Under the pieces are notes generated by a model. The model was given only the letters and a program-made list of their open reading frames with translations, searched no databases and had not been told where the DNA came from. Shown here piece after piece: positions 1-5,394 of a DNA stretch of 9,877 nt; within the stretch, counting starts at the first letter, position 1; each line of letters starts with the position of its first letter. The translations under genes and the position numbers were made by a program. This stretch comes from Chlamydiota bacterium (GTDB lineage: Bacteria; Chlamydiota; Chlamydiia; Chlamydiales; JAJFMB01). The stretch spans positions 1 to 9,877 of the forward strand of contig JAJFMB010000323.1 of NCBI GenBank assembly GCA_021772355.1, written 5' to 3'.

Positions 1-468
1 GTTCAGCACCAATACAGAGGTGGTATTTATCATATTTCCGAATGGGCAGATCTTATCACAGTTCACGCTCTACCAGGACCAGATATCATCAAAGCATTAA
101 GACAGGAAGGAAAAGGCATTTTCCTCAACGCACAGATGAGCAGTAAAGGAAATTTAGCAACTCCTGCCTATACAGAAGAGACATTAAAAATGGCACGAGC
201 TAATGCTGACAGCGTCATGGGCGTTATTTGCCGAGAAAAAGTGTTTCACGAACCTCATTTCCTTCACCTTATACCAGGTGTTAATTTGGAAACAAAAGGG
301 GATGCACTCGGACAACAGTATCTCACCGTCAATGAGGCGATTGTCAATAAAGGGTGTGATGTTGTTATCGTCGGTCGAGGCGTCTATCGCGCTGAAGACC
401 CACAAGCCTCAGCAGCCCTCTATCGCAGCGAAGCGTGGAACGCATATCAAGAAGTCTTAGCTCGCTAA
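1..468 (+). CDS. pyrF: Orotidine 5'-phosphate decarboxylase, eukaryotic UMP-synthase type (3' part)
   Basis: The frame is open from base 1 to a TAA at 466-468, giving 155 C-terminal residues; the start and the catalytic DxKxxD segment lie upstream of the window. OMP decarboxylase converts orotidine monophosphate to UMP, the last step of de novo pyrimidine synthesis, in the cytoplasm. Family signatures seen are QYRGGIYHISEWAD near the left edge, an MSSKGNL segment, PGVNLETKGDALGQQY before the phosphate-binding end, and VIVGRGVYRAEDP followed by a YR..AW.AY C-terminus. The MSSKGNL and GDALGQQY blocks and the AW.AY ending are typical of eukaryotic UMPS-type decarboxylases rather than the short enterobacterial PyrF. 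Whether an orotate phosphoribosyltransferase domain is fused upstream cannot be seen. The gene ends at a hairpin terminator. Family assignment is firm; the clade is inferred from motifs. Confidence 0.93.
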   Translation, partial: VQHQYRGGIYHISEWADLITVHALPGPDIIKALRQEGKGIFLNAQMSSKGNLATPAYTEETLKMARANADSVMGVICREKVFHEPHFLHLIPGVNLETKGDALGQQYLTVNEAIVNKGCDVVIVGRGVYRAEDPQASAALYRSEAWNAYQEVLAR

Positions 469-477
469 AATTTCTGC

Positions 478-506
478 AAAGGAGCAACGTACTCGTTGCT
501 CCTTTT
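478..506 (+). terminator. Rho-independent terminator after the OMP decarboxylase gene
   Basis: A perfect 12-bp inverted repeat (AAAGGAGCAACG / CGTTGCTCCTTT) with a TACT tetraloop starts 10 bases after the stop codon. The right arm ends in TTTT, so the T-tract overlaps the stem, as in a typical intrinsic terminator. The flanking A and T runs would let it work in both directions. Confidence 0.82.
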
Positions 507-524
507 ATCCCGATTTACTAAAAT
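496..524 (+). promoter_or_regulatory. Candidate sigma-70 promoter for the DUF1543-proline dehydrogenase unit
   Basis: TTGCTC (496-501) is separated by 17 bases from TAAAAT (519-524). The -10 matches the consensus at five of six positions, while the -35 shares only its TTG. The -35 lies inside the right arm of the upstream terminator. Transcription would begin near 531, about 29 bases before the start codon at 560. Confidence 0.4.
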
Positions 525-559
525 ATGACAGTTTTTCAATTTTTAACACTGGGGTTATC

Positions 560-1123
560 ATGAGTGAAGAAAATAAACTTTTTGCTGTTTATCTAGGGGG
601 ACGTGCCGATGGATGTAATATCGAATTGCACGATGTCGTCTTTGTTGTTGGCACTTCAATTGAAGAAACATATCCTTTACTATCCAAGAAGTGGTTTGGC
701 AATATGGATCAATTTCATATCGACTCCTATGTTGAATTGCAAAATATTGATGGAAACCGTATCGAGCTCTGTAAGGAACAACCGGAAAATGAGCCCTCTA
801 AAAAACTCTATTTTATCAATCTTGGTGCCTATAAGCCGGGAGAATTTACGGAACATCATCAAAGTGCCTTCTATGTTGCCGACTCCTTTCCAGAAGCCGT
901 CAAAAGAGCAAAGTCAGAACTTTGCCAAGGACTTGAATGCATTCACAAAGATGATGTTGTCTTACTCGACCAAGTGAGCAATCCACTAGATTATGATGTG
1001 GATGATGTTTTAGAAATTAAAGAAGTTGACGATTACTACATCTCCTTAACACCAACCACATCCACAGAGCAGAAAATACCGCACTCTGAATACATCAAAC
1101 TAGATTTCTTGGTCACAACATAA
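560..1123 (+). CDS. DUF1543 family protein with two degenerate domain copies
   Basis: This 187-aa protein has no signal peptide or membrane segment, so it is probably cytosolic. The N-terminal block (residues 7-64) carries the DUF1543 pattern: LFAVYLGGRADGCNIELHD, then FVVG, then WFG, then HIDSY. The family has no established biochemical role, and none is assigned here. Residues 83-140 look like a diverged second copy: LYFINLG..., HH, FYVADSFPEA, then IHKDDVVLLD, with LG, H-rich, F.V..S..E and H.D..V.L positions recurring in the same order. The start ATG is preceded by a weak G-rich site (GGGG, about 550-555). The stop overlaps the next start as TAATG, so it is probably translationally coupled to proline dehydrogenase; a link to proline metabolism is inference from that arrangement only. 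Confidence 0.88.
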   Translation: MSEENKLFAVYLGGRADGCNIELHDVVFVVGTSIEETYPLLSKKWFGNMDQFHIDSYVELQNIDGNRIELCKEQPENEPSKKLYFINLGAYKPGEFTEHHQSAFYVADSFPEAVKRAKSELCQGLECIHKDDVVLLDQVSNPLDYDVDDVLEIKEVDDYYISLTPTTSTEQKIPHSEYIKLDFLVTT

Positions 1124-2067
1124 TGGTGTCTATGTCTAAGCAACAAGCCAGCGAAGCATTGAAAAAAGCTGCTCTAAATGAAGAAGTGAAGACCTACCTC
1201 TTACAAAACCCTTTGCTATACAATTTGCTGTTAAAAGCCGCCCGTAGATACATTGGTGGAGAGACATTAGAGCAGGCTCTAGAAACAAGACAAAAATTGC
1301 AAGCTAACGGGTTTGCAACAAGTCTTGAATTCATGGGAGAAAGTGTCTCGACTACCGATGAAGCAAATGAGGCCACCCAAGAGTTCTTAAAAATTATTAA
1401 AGCTCTTAAAGTTGAGAACAAACCCGATCGCGTTTCTCTAGATCTTTCCCATCTCGGCCTTTTCTTAGATAAAAAGCTTGGAACTGAAAATTTTACCCTT
1501 TTAGCCAAAGCATGCGAGAATAGTCAGATAGACCTTTTTATTAGTGCTGAAGGCATGGATAGAACAGATGAAATCCTAAACACCTACCTCATGTTTTCCA
1601 AAGAATTTCCAAATATTAATATCACATTGCAAGCATACTTGCACCGTTCCAAGCAAGACCTCGAACAGATCTTACAAAACAGCCGCGGCAAAATACGCCT
1701 CGTAAAAGGAGCCTTTGACGGCCCCAAAGAACTACATTTGCCACGCAGTACAGAACTGAATAAGCGTTACCTAGAGCTTTTCGAAACTCTCGTCCGTGCA
1801 GGCCGCTACTGCTCCATCGCCACTCACGACCCCAAACTCCTGGAGCAGATCCTTGCCATCATCAAACAAAACAACATCTCACAATATGAATTTGAAATGC
1901 TGTACGGCATTGGAACAGAAACCCTCCAAAAACTCAAAGAACAGAGCCATCCCTGCCGCCACTATATCGTCTACGGCAAAGAGTGGTACCTCTATCTTTG
2001 CAACCGCATCGCCGAAAACCCGGATAACGTATTCAAAGCTCTCGTGGATATCATTGAATTAAGTTAA
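1123..2067 (+). CDS. putB: Monofunctional proline dehydrogenase
   Basis: Proline dehydrogenase oxidises L-proline to pyrroline-5-carboxylate, passing electrons through FAD to the respiratory quinone pool at the inner membrane. The 314-aa length fits the monofunctional bacterial form rather than bifunctional PutA; no P5C dehydrogenase gene follows. Barrel motifs appear in order: RYIGGETLEQAL, LDLSHLG, ITLQAYLHRS, IRLVKGAFDG, IATHDP, EFEMLYGIG, and YIVYGKEW followed by YLCNRIAENP near the C-terminus. In characterised enzymes the last motif reads RR(L/I).EN and the two arginines hold the proline carboxylate; here the first is asparagine. ATG 1123 overlaps the upstream TAA; a second ATG at 1132 is nearly as good, and neither has a clear ribosome binding site. 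The gene ends in a convergent gap with the minus-strand VanX-like gene. The symbol follows the common name of stand-alone proline dehydrogenases. Confidence 0.9.
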   Translation: MVSMSKQQASEALKKAALNEEVKTYLLQNPLLYNLLLKAARRYIGGETLEQALETRQKLQANGFATSLEFMGESVSTTDEANEATQEFLKIIKALKVENKPDRVSLDLSHLGLFLDKKLGTENFTLLAKACENSQIDLFISAEGMDRTDEILNTYLMFSKEFPNINITLQAYLHRSKQDLEQILQNSRGKIRLVKGAFDGPKELHLPRSTELNKRYLELFETLVRAGRYCSIATHDPKLLEQILAIIKQNNISQYEFEMLYGIGTETLQKLKEQSHPCRHYIVYGKEWYLYLCNRIAENPDNVFKALVDIIELS

Positions 2068-2093
2068 AATTTCATGCGGGAGAAGTTAACGTA

Positions 2094-2105
2094 TTTATGC
2101 ATAAA
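2094..2105. other. 12-bp perfect palindrome in the convergent gap
   Basis: TTTATGCATAAA lies between the convergent proline dehydrogenase and VanX-like genes. It is short, AT-rich and without a GC stem, so it is not a convincing terminator. No other hairpin was found in 2068-2149. Confidence 0.25.
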
Positions 2106-2149
2106 ATCTCATTAGGATTAACAGCTTTTAGCAAGAAATACGATGGGTA

Positions 2150-2848
2150 TTATTGAAGGCACTTACTTAACCCCAATCCCTTGAGGTCTGGAGTGATTTC
2201 CATATCCATGGGATCAGCCACCTCTTGTTTGTGGTATTCAAAATGCCACCATTCAAAAGGATAAGGTAGAAAATCAAAGCTCTCCATCACATTGACAAGC
2301 AACTCTCTGTTTTGTAACGCCTCTTCACCAATAATTTCAGCTTTTGCATCCAAATGAGAGGAGGAATCAAAAAAGTCAAACACCGTACCCATATCTAAAA
2401 ACTGTTTATCTTCTAAACGCATCAAACTCAAATCTACAGCGCCACCAAAATTATGCCGTGATATCGTCTCAGGAGCATATCCCAGGCGAACTAAGTCCTC
2501 TTTTTTTAAGTGAGGAAAATGAACTTGCTTTCGCTCTTTTTCGAAGTCATTGTTTAAAGGCTCTCGATACCAAGAAGAAAAATTTTTTACAGCTCGTAGA
2601 GGACGGAAAGCATCAAAGACAAATAGTCCCAACCCCTGTTTTACCACTTCATTTTGCACATCACACAATTGCTCAGCTGCCTTTCTAGTCAAAAGACAAA
2701 CCTCTAAAGCATCAGGATGATAGCCATCAACAACCCTTCCTAAAAAATTTTCCTTCGTTGCGTAAGCGAGCTCTCCTTCAATCGGAACAGCACATAGTTG
2801 CTTACTCAGCCCAATCACATCCACTAGTACATCTTTAGGATTCACCAT
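2150..2848 (-). CDS. vanX: D-alanyl-D-alanine dipeptidase, VanX/DdpX family
   Basis: This zinc peptidase of the M15D family cleaves D-Ala-D-Ala. The 232-aa protein has DAFRP with Arg82 (the transition-state arginine of VanX), SRHNFGGAVDL with zinc ligands His132 and Asp139, and EWWHF with catalytic Glu199 and zinc ligand His202, so all active-site residues are present. The start is set at 2848 because GGAGGAG lies 5 bases upstream; an upstream ATG at 2926 would add 26 odd residues encoded partly in repeat DNA and lacks such a site. From this start there is no signal peptide, so the enzyme is probably cytoplasmic, which fits recycling of D-Ala-D-Ala as in DdpX. No vanH, vanA or two-component genes are adjacent, so a vancomycin-resistance role is not indicated. 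A weak promoter, TTGCTG-17-TATGGT, lies just upstream. Confidence 0.92.
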   Translation of the reverse strand: MVNPKDVLVDVIGLSKQLCAVPIEGELAYATKENFLGRVVDGYHPDALEVCLLTRKAAEQLCDVQNEVVKQGLGLFVFDAFRPLRAVKNFSSWYREPLNNDFEKERKQVHFPHLKKEDLVRLGYAPETISRHNFGGAVDLSLMRLEDKQFLDMGTVFDFFDSSSHLDAKAEIIGEEALQNRELLVNVMESFDFLPYPFEWWHFEYHKQEVADPMDMEITPDLKGLGLSKCLQ

Positions 2849-2905
2849 AAATCTCCTCCACAGTTTAACTAAACACCATACCATCCTACAAAATAAACAG
2901 CAAAA

Positions 2906-2931
2906 CCCCCAAGCTGATCCCCGCATTTAAA
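2906..2931 (+). repeat. Repeat copy A (truncated)
   Basis: A 26-base stretch, CCCCCAAGCTGATCC then CCGCATTTAAA, matches positions 2976-3000+ of copy B at 25 of 26 bases. The similarity stops after ATTTAAA, so this is a truncated or decayed copy of the longer unit. Confidence 0.75.
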
Positions 2932-2975
2932 CACGGCTATGCGAAGCAAAATACCTTTTTCCTCCCCACACATAC

Positions 2976-3045
2976 CCCCAATCTGATCCCCGCATTTAAA
3001 TGCTGGAGATTTGGAAGGTGAGCGACGACGGCTGTGCAAATGGCA
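2976..3045 (+). repeat. Repeat copy B
   Basis: This unit shares a 65-base core (from 2981) with copy C, with about four substitutions and one single-base indel. It contains the 12-base palindrome GCATTTAAATGC, then GCTGGAGATTTGGAAG and AGCGACGACGGCTGTGCA. The high identity implies recent duplication or constraint. Confidence 0.88.
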
Positions 3046-3100
3046 TATAATAAAGATTTTCCCTCTCACCCCTCTCTTTTCCTCTCTACATAAGCCCTAA

Positions 3101-3164
3101 AACTGGGCCCCGCATTTAAATGCTGGAGATTTGGAAGATGAGCGACGACGGCTGTGCAATGGCA
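3101..3164 (+). repeat. Repeat copy C
   Basis: The near-identical partner of copy B starts exactly 120 bases downstream (2981 to 3101). It keeps the GCATTTAAATGC palindrome and the AGCGACGACGGCTGTGCA block, but reads GGGCCCC rather than GATCCCC before the palindrome. Confidence 0.88.
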
Positions 3165-3180
3165 CTGCCTAGGAGCGAAA

Positions 3181-3210
3181 CGACAAAGATTCAGTATTTA
3201 AATGTGGGGG
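3181..3210 (-). repeat. Inverted diverged repeat copy D, fused to the tRNA-Tyr 3' end
   Basis: Read on the minus strand, the last bases of tRNA-Tyr and its 3' flank give CCCCCACATTTAAATACTG then AATCTTTG. This aligns with CCCCGCATTTAAATGCTG and GAGATTTG of copies B and C, with mostly transition differences. It is therefore a head-to-head, diverged copy whose first bases are the tRNA acceptor strand itself. Confidence 0.55.
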
Positions 3211-3286
3211 CGGCCAGACTCGAACTGGCGAAGACCGAAGTCGAGGGAGTTACAGTCCCTTGCAATTGCCGCTATGCGACACCCCC
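3205..3286 (-). tRNA. tRNA-Tyr (GTA)
   Basis: The 82-base minus-strand sequence folds as a long-variable-arm (class II) tRNA. The acceptor arm GGGGGTG/CGCCCCC has one T-G pair. The anticodon stem AGGGA/TCCCT encloses the loop CTGTAAC, with anticodon GTA. The variable arm hairpin is GAC-TTCG-GTC, and the T-arm GCCAG/CTGGC encloses TTCGAGT. The discriminator is A. The CCA end is not encoded (the flank reads CATTT), so it must be added after transcription. It follows tRNA-Thr by 20 bases and is likely co-transcribed with it. Confidence 0.96.
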
Positions 3287-3306
3287 ATAAGATGGGATAT
3301 GATGAT

Positions 3307-3379
3307 TGCTGGCAGTAGGACTTGAACCCACAACCGTCCGATTACAAATCGGGTGCTCTACCAGTTGAGCTATGCCAGC
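3307..3379 (-). tRNA. tRNA-Thr (TGT)
   Basis: The 73-base minus-strand sequence folds as a standard tRNA. The acceptor is GCTGGCA/TGCCAGC and the D-arm is GCTC/GAGC. The anticodon loop TTTGTAA has anticodon TGT. The T-arm GTGGG/CCTAC encloses TTCAAGT and the discriminator is A. The first anticodon-stem pair (27-43) is C-A and unpaired. CCA is not encoded. It is the first tRNA of a Thr-Tyr pair, an order also found upstream of tuf in many bacteria, although no tuf gene is visible here. Confidence 0.96.
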
Positions 3380-3400
3380 ATCGGCAGAATTTAAGGTCAA

Positions 3401-3429
3401 TTTATAGCAAAGAGAAGATTTTGCGACAA
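3401..3429 (-). promoter_or_regulatory. Promoter of the tRNA-Thr/tRNA-Tyr unit
   Basis: On the minus strand, TTGTCG (3429-3424) and TATAAA (3406-3401) are separated by exactly 17 bases. Transcription would start near 3394, about 15 bases before the mature tRNA-Thr 5' end. The promoter begins only 5 bases beyond the stop of the SEC-C gene. Confidence 0.65.
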
Positions 3430-3434
3430 GTATT

Positions 3435-3668
3435 TTACTCGCCTTCTTTTTCTTCTTCTGGTTTTTCCTTAACTTTTTCAAATTTTTTCTTATTAGCTTC
3501 AGAGATCGCCGAACTGAATGTTTTGTCGAGAATATTCTCTTGCGGCTTGCTTATCCATTTCGCTTTAAGGTTTTTCAATCCTTTTCTTTTTTTTAATTGG
3601 CAGCACTGTTTGTATTTTTTTCCGGAGCCGCACGGGCAAGGATCATTCCTTCCTACTTTATCGTTCAT
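3435..3668 (-). CDS. Small SEC-C motif zinc-binding protein
   Basis: The 77-aa protein begins with a SEC-C motif at residues 6-23, VGRNDPCPCGSGKKYKQCC. Cys11, Cys13 and Cys22 (with Cys23) form the CxCx8C(C/H) zinc site known from the SecA C-terminus, where it contacts SecB and ribosomes. The rest is a lysine- and glutamate-rich, probably disordered or helical tail. Free-standing SEC-C mini-proteins are widespread but mostly uncharacterised; a role in secretion or ribosome contact is inference. ATG 3668 is preceded by AGGTG at suitable spacing. It is divergent from the TtcA-like gene across an 83-base gap and runs in the same direction as the two tRNA genes. Confidence 0.85.
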   Translation of the reverse strand: MNDKVGRNDPCPCGSGKKYKQCCQLKKRKGLKNLKAKWISKPQENILDKTFSSAISEANKKKFEKVKEKPEEEKEGE

Positions 3669-3692
3669 TGAAACACCTAATTTATTCTTACA

Positions 3693-3721
3693 TTGACTTT
3701 TGTAGTTACAAACTATAAACT
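3693..3721 (+). promoter_or_regulatory. Candidate promoter for the TtcA-AAA-TraB-like unit
   Basis: TTGACT (3693-3698, five of six matches to TTGACA) is followed after 17 bases by TAAACT (3716-3721), or after 15 bases by the better hexamer TATAAA (3714-3719). It lies 30 bases before the TtcA-like start and is the only good promoter seen for the plus-strand unit. Confidence 0.5.
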
Positions 3722-3751
3722 AATTGATCTTTTTTTAAAACGGATTAATTC

Positions 3752-4492
3752 ATGAATTTGCCAATCGCCTCCCCTCCTTGGACCAAATTAGGAAGGACAA
3801 TTGAAAGTAAGATCCGGAAAGCCCTCTATGAGTTTGAACTGCTGGATGGAAACGACAAGATCGGCATTGCCCTTAGCGGAGGTAAAGACAGTTTAACTTT
3901 ATTATTTATGTTAAAGGCTATTTTAGGTAGGGGATTTCCCGACTGCAAGCTTTACGCGTTTCATGTGTCCGGGACTTTTTCTTGCGGGGCATCCTTACAA
4001 CAAGATTATCTTAGTGCAATCTGCAGAGATCTCGACGTCGAATACGTTGTCAAGCACGCTGAACAAGAACGGGATTCTTTAGAGTGTTACAGTTGTTCAC
4101 GTAAGCGACGTACCATGATTTTTGATGCAGCCAAAGAACGCGGTGTCACAACGATTGCCTTTGGCCATCATCAGGATGACAATGCTCAAACCATTCTGAT
4201 GAACCTATTACATAAAGGGGAATTCGCGGGAAACTTACCAAAAATCCCCATGCAGCAGTATGGCGTTACGATTGTGCGTCCGTTAATTTTTGTCTCCGAA
4301 GCCGAAATCCAACACTTTGCTGAACACCATCACTTTCGCCGTATTACATGTCAATGTCCTGTTGGACAAAACTCGATGCGAAAACAGGTCGACCGTTTAC
4401 TTCAAAATATTGAAGAGCTTTACCCTCATGCAAGAGACAACATTGCTAAAGCAGGTTTGTTGTATGGATCAAAAAAAGCATTATCGCCCTAA
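3752..4492 (+). CDS. ttcA: TtcA-family tRNA 2-thiocytidine synthase (PP-loop ATPase)
   Basis: TtcA enzymes adenylate and thiolate cytidine-32 of certain tRNAs, using ATP and a [4Fe-4S] cluster. The 246-aa protein has the PP-loop motif SGGKDS at residues 42-47, the cluster cysteines CYSC (112 and 115) followed by SRKRR, the GHHQDD segment (138-143), and a third cysteine at 200 or 202 in CQCPVG. It is shorter than E. coli TtcA (about 311 aa) but keeps all key parts. The start ATG has a poor ribosome site (CGGATTA). The next gene begins 47 bases downstream with no terminator between, so co-transcription with the AAA+ ATPase is likely. A link between thiolation and that ATPase is not shown by the sequence. 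TilS is excluded because it lacks the CxxC pair. Confidence 0.88.
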   Translation: MNLPIASPPWTKLGRTIESKIRKALYEFELLDGNDKIGIALSGGKDSLTLLFMLKAILGRGFPDCKLYAFHVSGTFSCGASLQQDYLSAICRDLDVEYVVKHAEQERDSLECYSCSRKRRTMIFDAAKERGVTTIAFGHHQDDNAQTILMNLLHKGEFAGNLPKIPMQQYGVTIVRPLIFVSEAEIQHFAEHHHFRRITCQCPVGQNSMRKQVDRLLQNIEELYPHARDNIAKAGLLYGSKKALSP

Positions 4493-4539
4493 TTACGCAT
4501 ATGTTATTGTAGTCCCAAAAAAAAATGGAGGCATCATTC

Positions 4540-5394
4540 ATGGAAAAAATTCTCCCAAGCGAACATGAAACCTTGATTACCATCCAGGGGGTTGAGATTG
4601 CTTTAGGATTCCCCGAGGAATTGAAGTTTGACTGGATCGGACAGCAAGATGTAATGGATCAACTGCTTGCTTCTTGGATGGTCGTGGATGAAGATGATAT
4701 TCCCCTCAATCCGCGGTTAATCGGAAAGCCCGGTGTAGGAAAAACAACACTTGCTTACGCCGCAGCAAAAAAGCTCAACAAGAAAGTCTACATTTTTCAA
4801 TGCACCATGGATACACGGCCGGAAGACTTGCTTATCACTCCCGTGGTCGATAGAAAAGGGGGAATCCGTTACGTTGCCTCCTCTCTTGTAACTGCGATGA
4901 TTAACGGGGGCGTTTGCATCCTCGATGAGGCCAACCGCATGGGCGAAAAATCATGGGCATCATTAGCACCGCTTCTAGACACGCGTCGTTATATTGAATC
5001 GATTGTCGCAGGACTTAAAGTTTCAGCTGATCCCGAGTTTCGCATCTGCGTCACAATGAATGATGATGCCTCTACTTTTGAGATACCAGAATACATTCAT
5101 AGTCGCCTACAACCGCAAATCTATCTTGATTTCCCAGAAGCTGAAGAAGAGAGACGCATTTTGCATGAAAACCTTCCTTTTGTTGACGATTACATCATGG
5201 ATTATATCGTCACCTTTTTGCAGCGTGCACACACTAGTAACGAAAACTACACCATACGTGATGGCATCAACATAGCTCGTTACGCTGCAAAACGGATCAA
5301 GAGCTTACAAACAACTCGAGAAAACACGGCGAATTTACTTCGTCAAGCAATTGTGATGACACTAGGTGATGAAGCCCTCGTATATGCCACTTAA
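4540..5394 (+). CDS. MoxR/NorQ-like AAA+ ATPase (AAA_5)
   Basis: The 284-aa protein is essentially a single AAA+ module. It has Walker A GKPGVGKT at residues 62-69, Walker B CILDE ending at Glu130 followed by ANRM, the WASLAPLLD block typical of MoxR/CbbQ/NorQ proteins, sensor-1 Asn174 in VTMND, and a candidate arginine finger at Arg189 in HSRLQ. Relatives act as hexameric chaperones that remodel or activate a partner, often one with a von Willebrand A domain; no such partner is obvious here. GGAGG at 4527-4531 lies 8 bases before ATG 4540, which favours this start over ATG 4525, which overlaps that site. A run of nine A bases precedes the ribosome site. The stop lies inside the next gene (11-base overlap with its chosen start), indicating translational coupling with the TraB-like protein. 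Confidence 0.87.
   Translation: MEKILPSEHETLITIQGVEIALGFPEELKFDWIGQQDVMDQLLASWMVVDEDDIPLNPRLIGKPGVGKTTLAYAAAKKLNKKVYIFQCTMDTRPEDLLITPVVDRKGGIRYVASSLVTAMINGGVCILDEANRMGEKSWASLAPLLDTRRYIESIVAGLKVSADPEFRICVTMNDDASTFEIPEYIHSRLQPQIYLDFPEAEEERRILHENLPFVDDYIMDYIVTFLQRAHTSNENYTIRDGINIARYAAKRIKSLQTTRENTANLLRQAIVMTLGDEALVYAT

Larger units (their letters stand above)
2849..3204. other. Gene-free spacer holding repeat copies
   Basis: This 356-base stretch between the VanX-like gene and tRNA-Tyr has no credible coding region. It contains three direct copies of a GATCCCCGCATTTAAA-type repeat (listed separately) and an inverted copy at the tRNA end. Open frames on the minus strand are translations of the repeats themselves. 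Pyrimidine-rich filler (3061-3087) separates two of the copies. Confidence 0.75.

Noticed and set aside
2849..2926. N-terminal extension of the VanX-like protein from ATG 2926
   Set aside because: The start codon lies in repeat copy A, the added residues are atypical, and a strong GGAGGAG site marks ATG 2848.
2869..3069. Minus-strand open frame of 66 codons in the spacer
   Set aside because: It is built from repeat copies A and B, repeating the peptide FKCGDQ, and has no ribosome site or family resemblance.
2906..3164. CRISPR array
   Set aside because: Only three unequal copies with unequal spacing (70 and 120 bases), a 65-base unit and no cas genes.
3272..3481. Minus-strand open frame of 69 codons
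   Set aside because: Its C-terminal part (AGIAQLVEHPICNRTVV) is the typical false translation of a tRNA-Thr gene; it also overlaps the SEC-C gene, the tRNA promoter and tRNA-Tyr.
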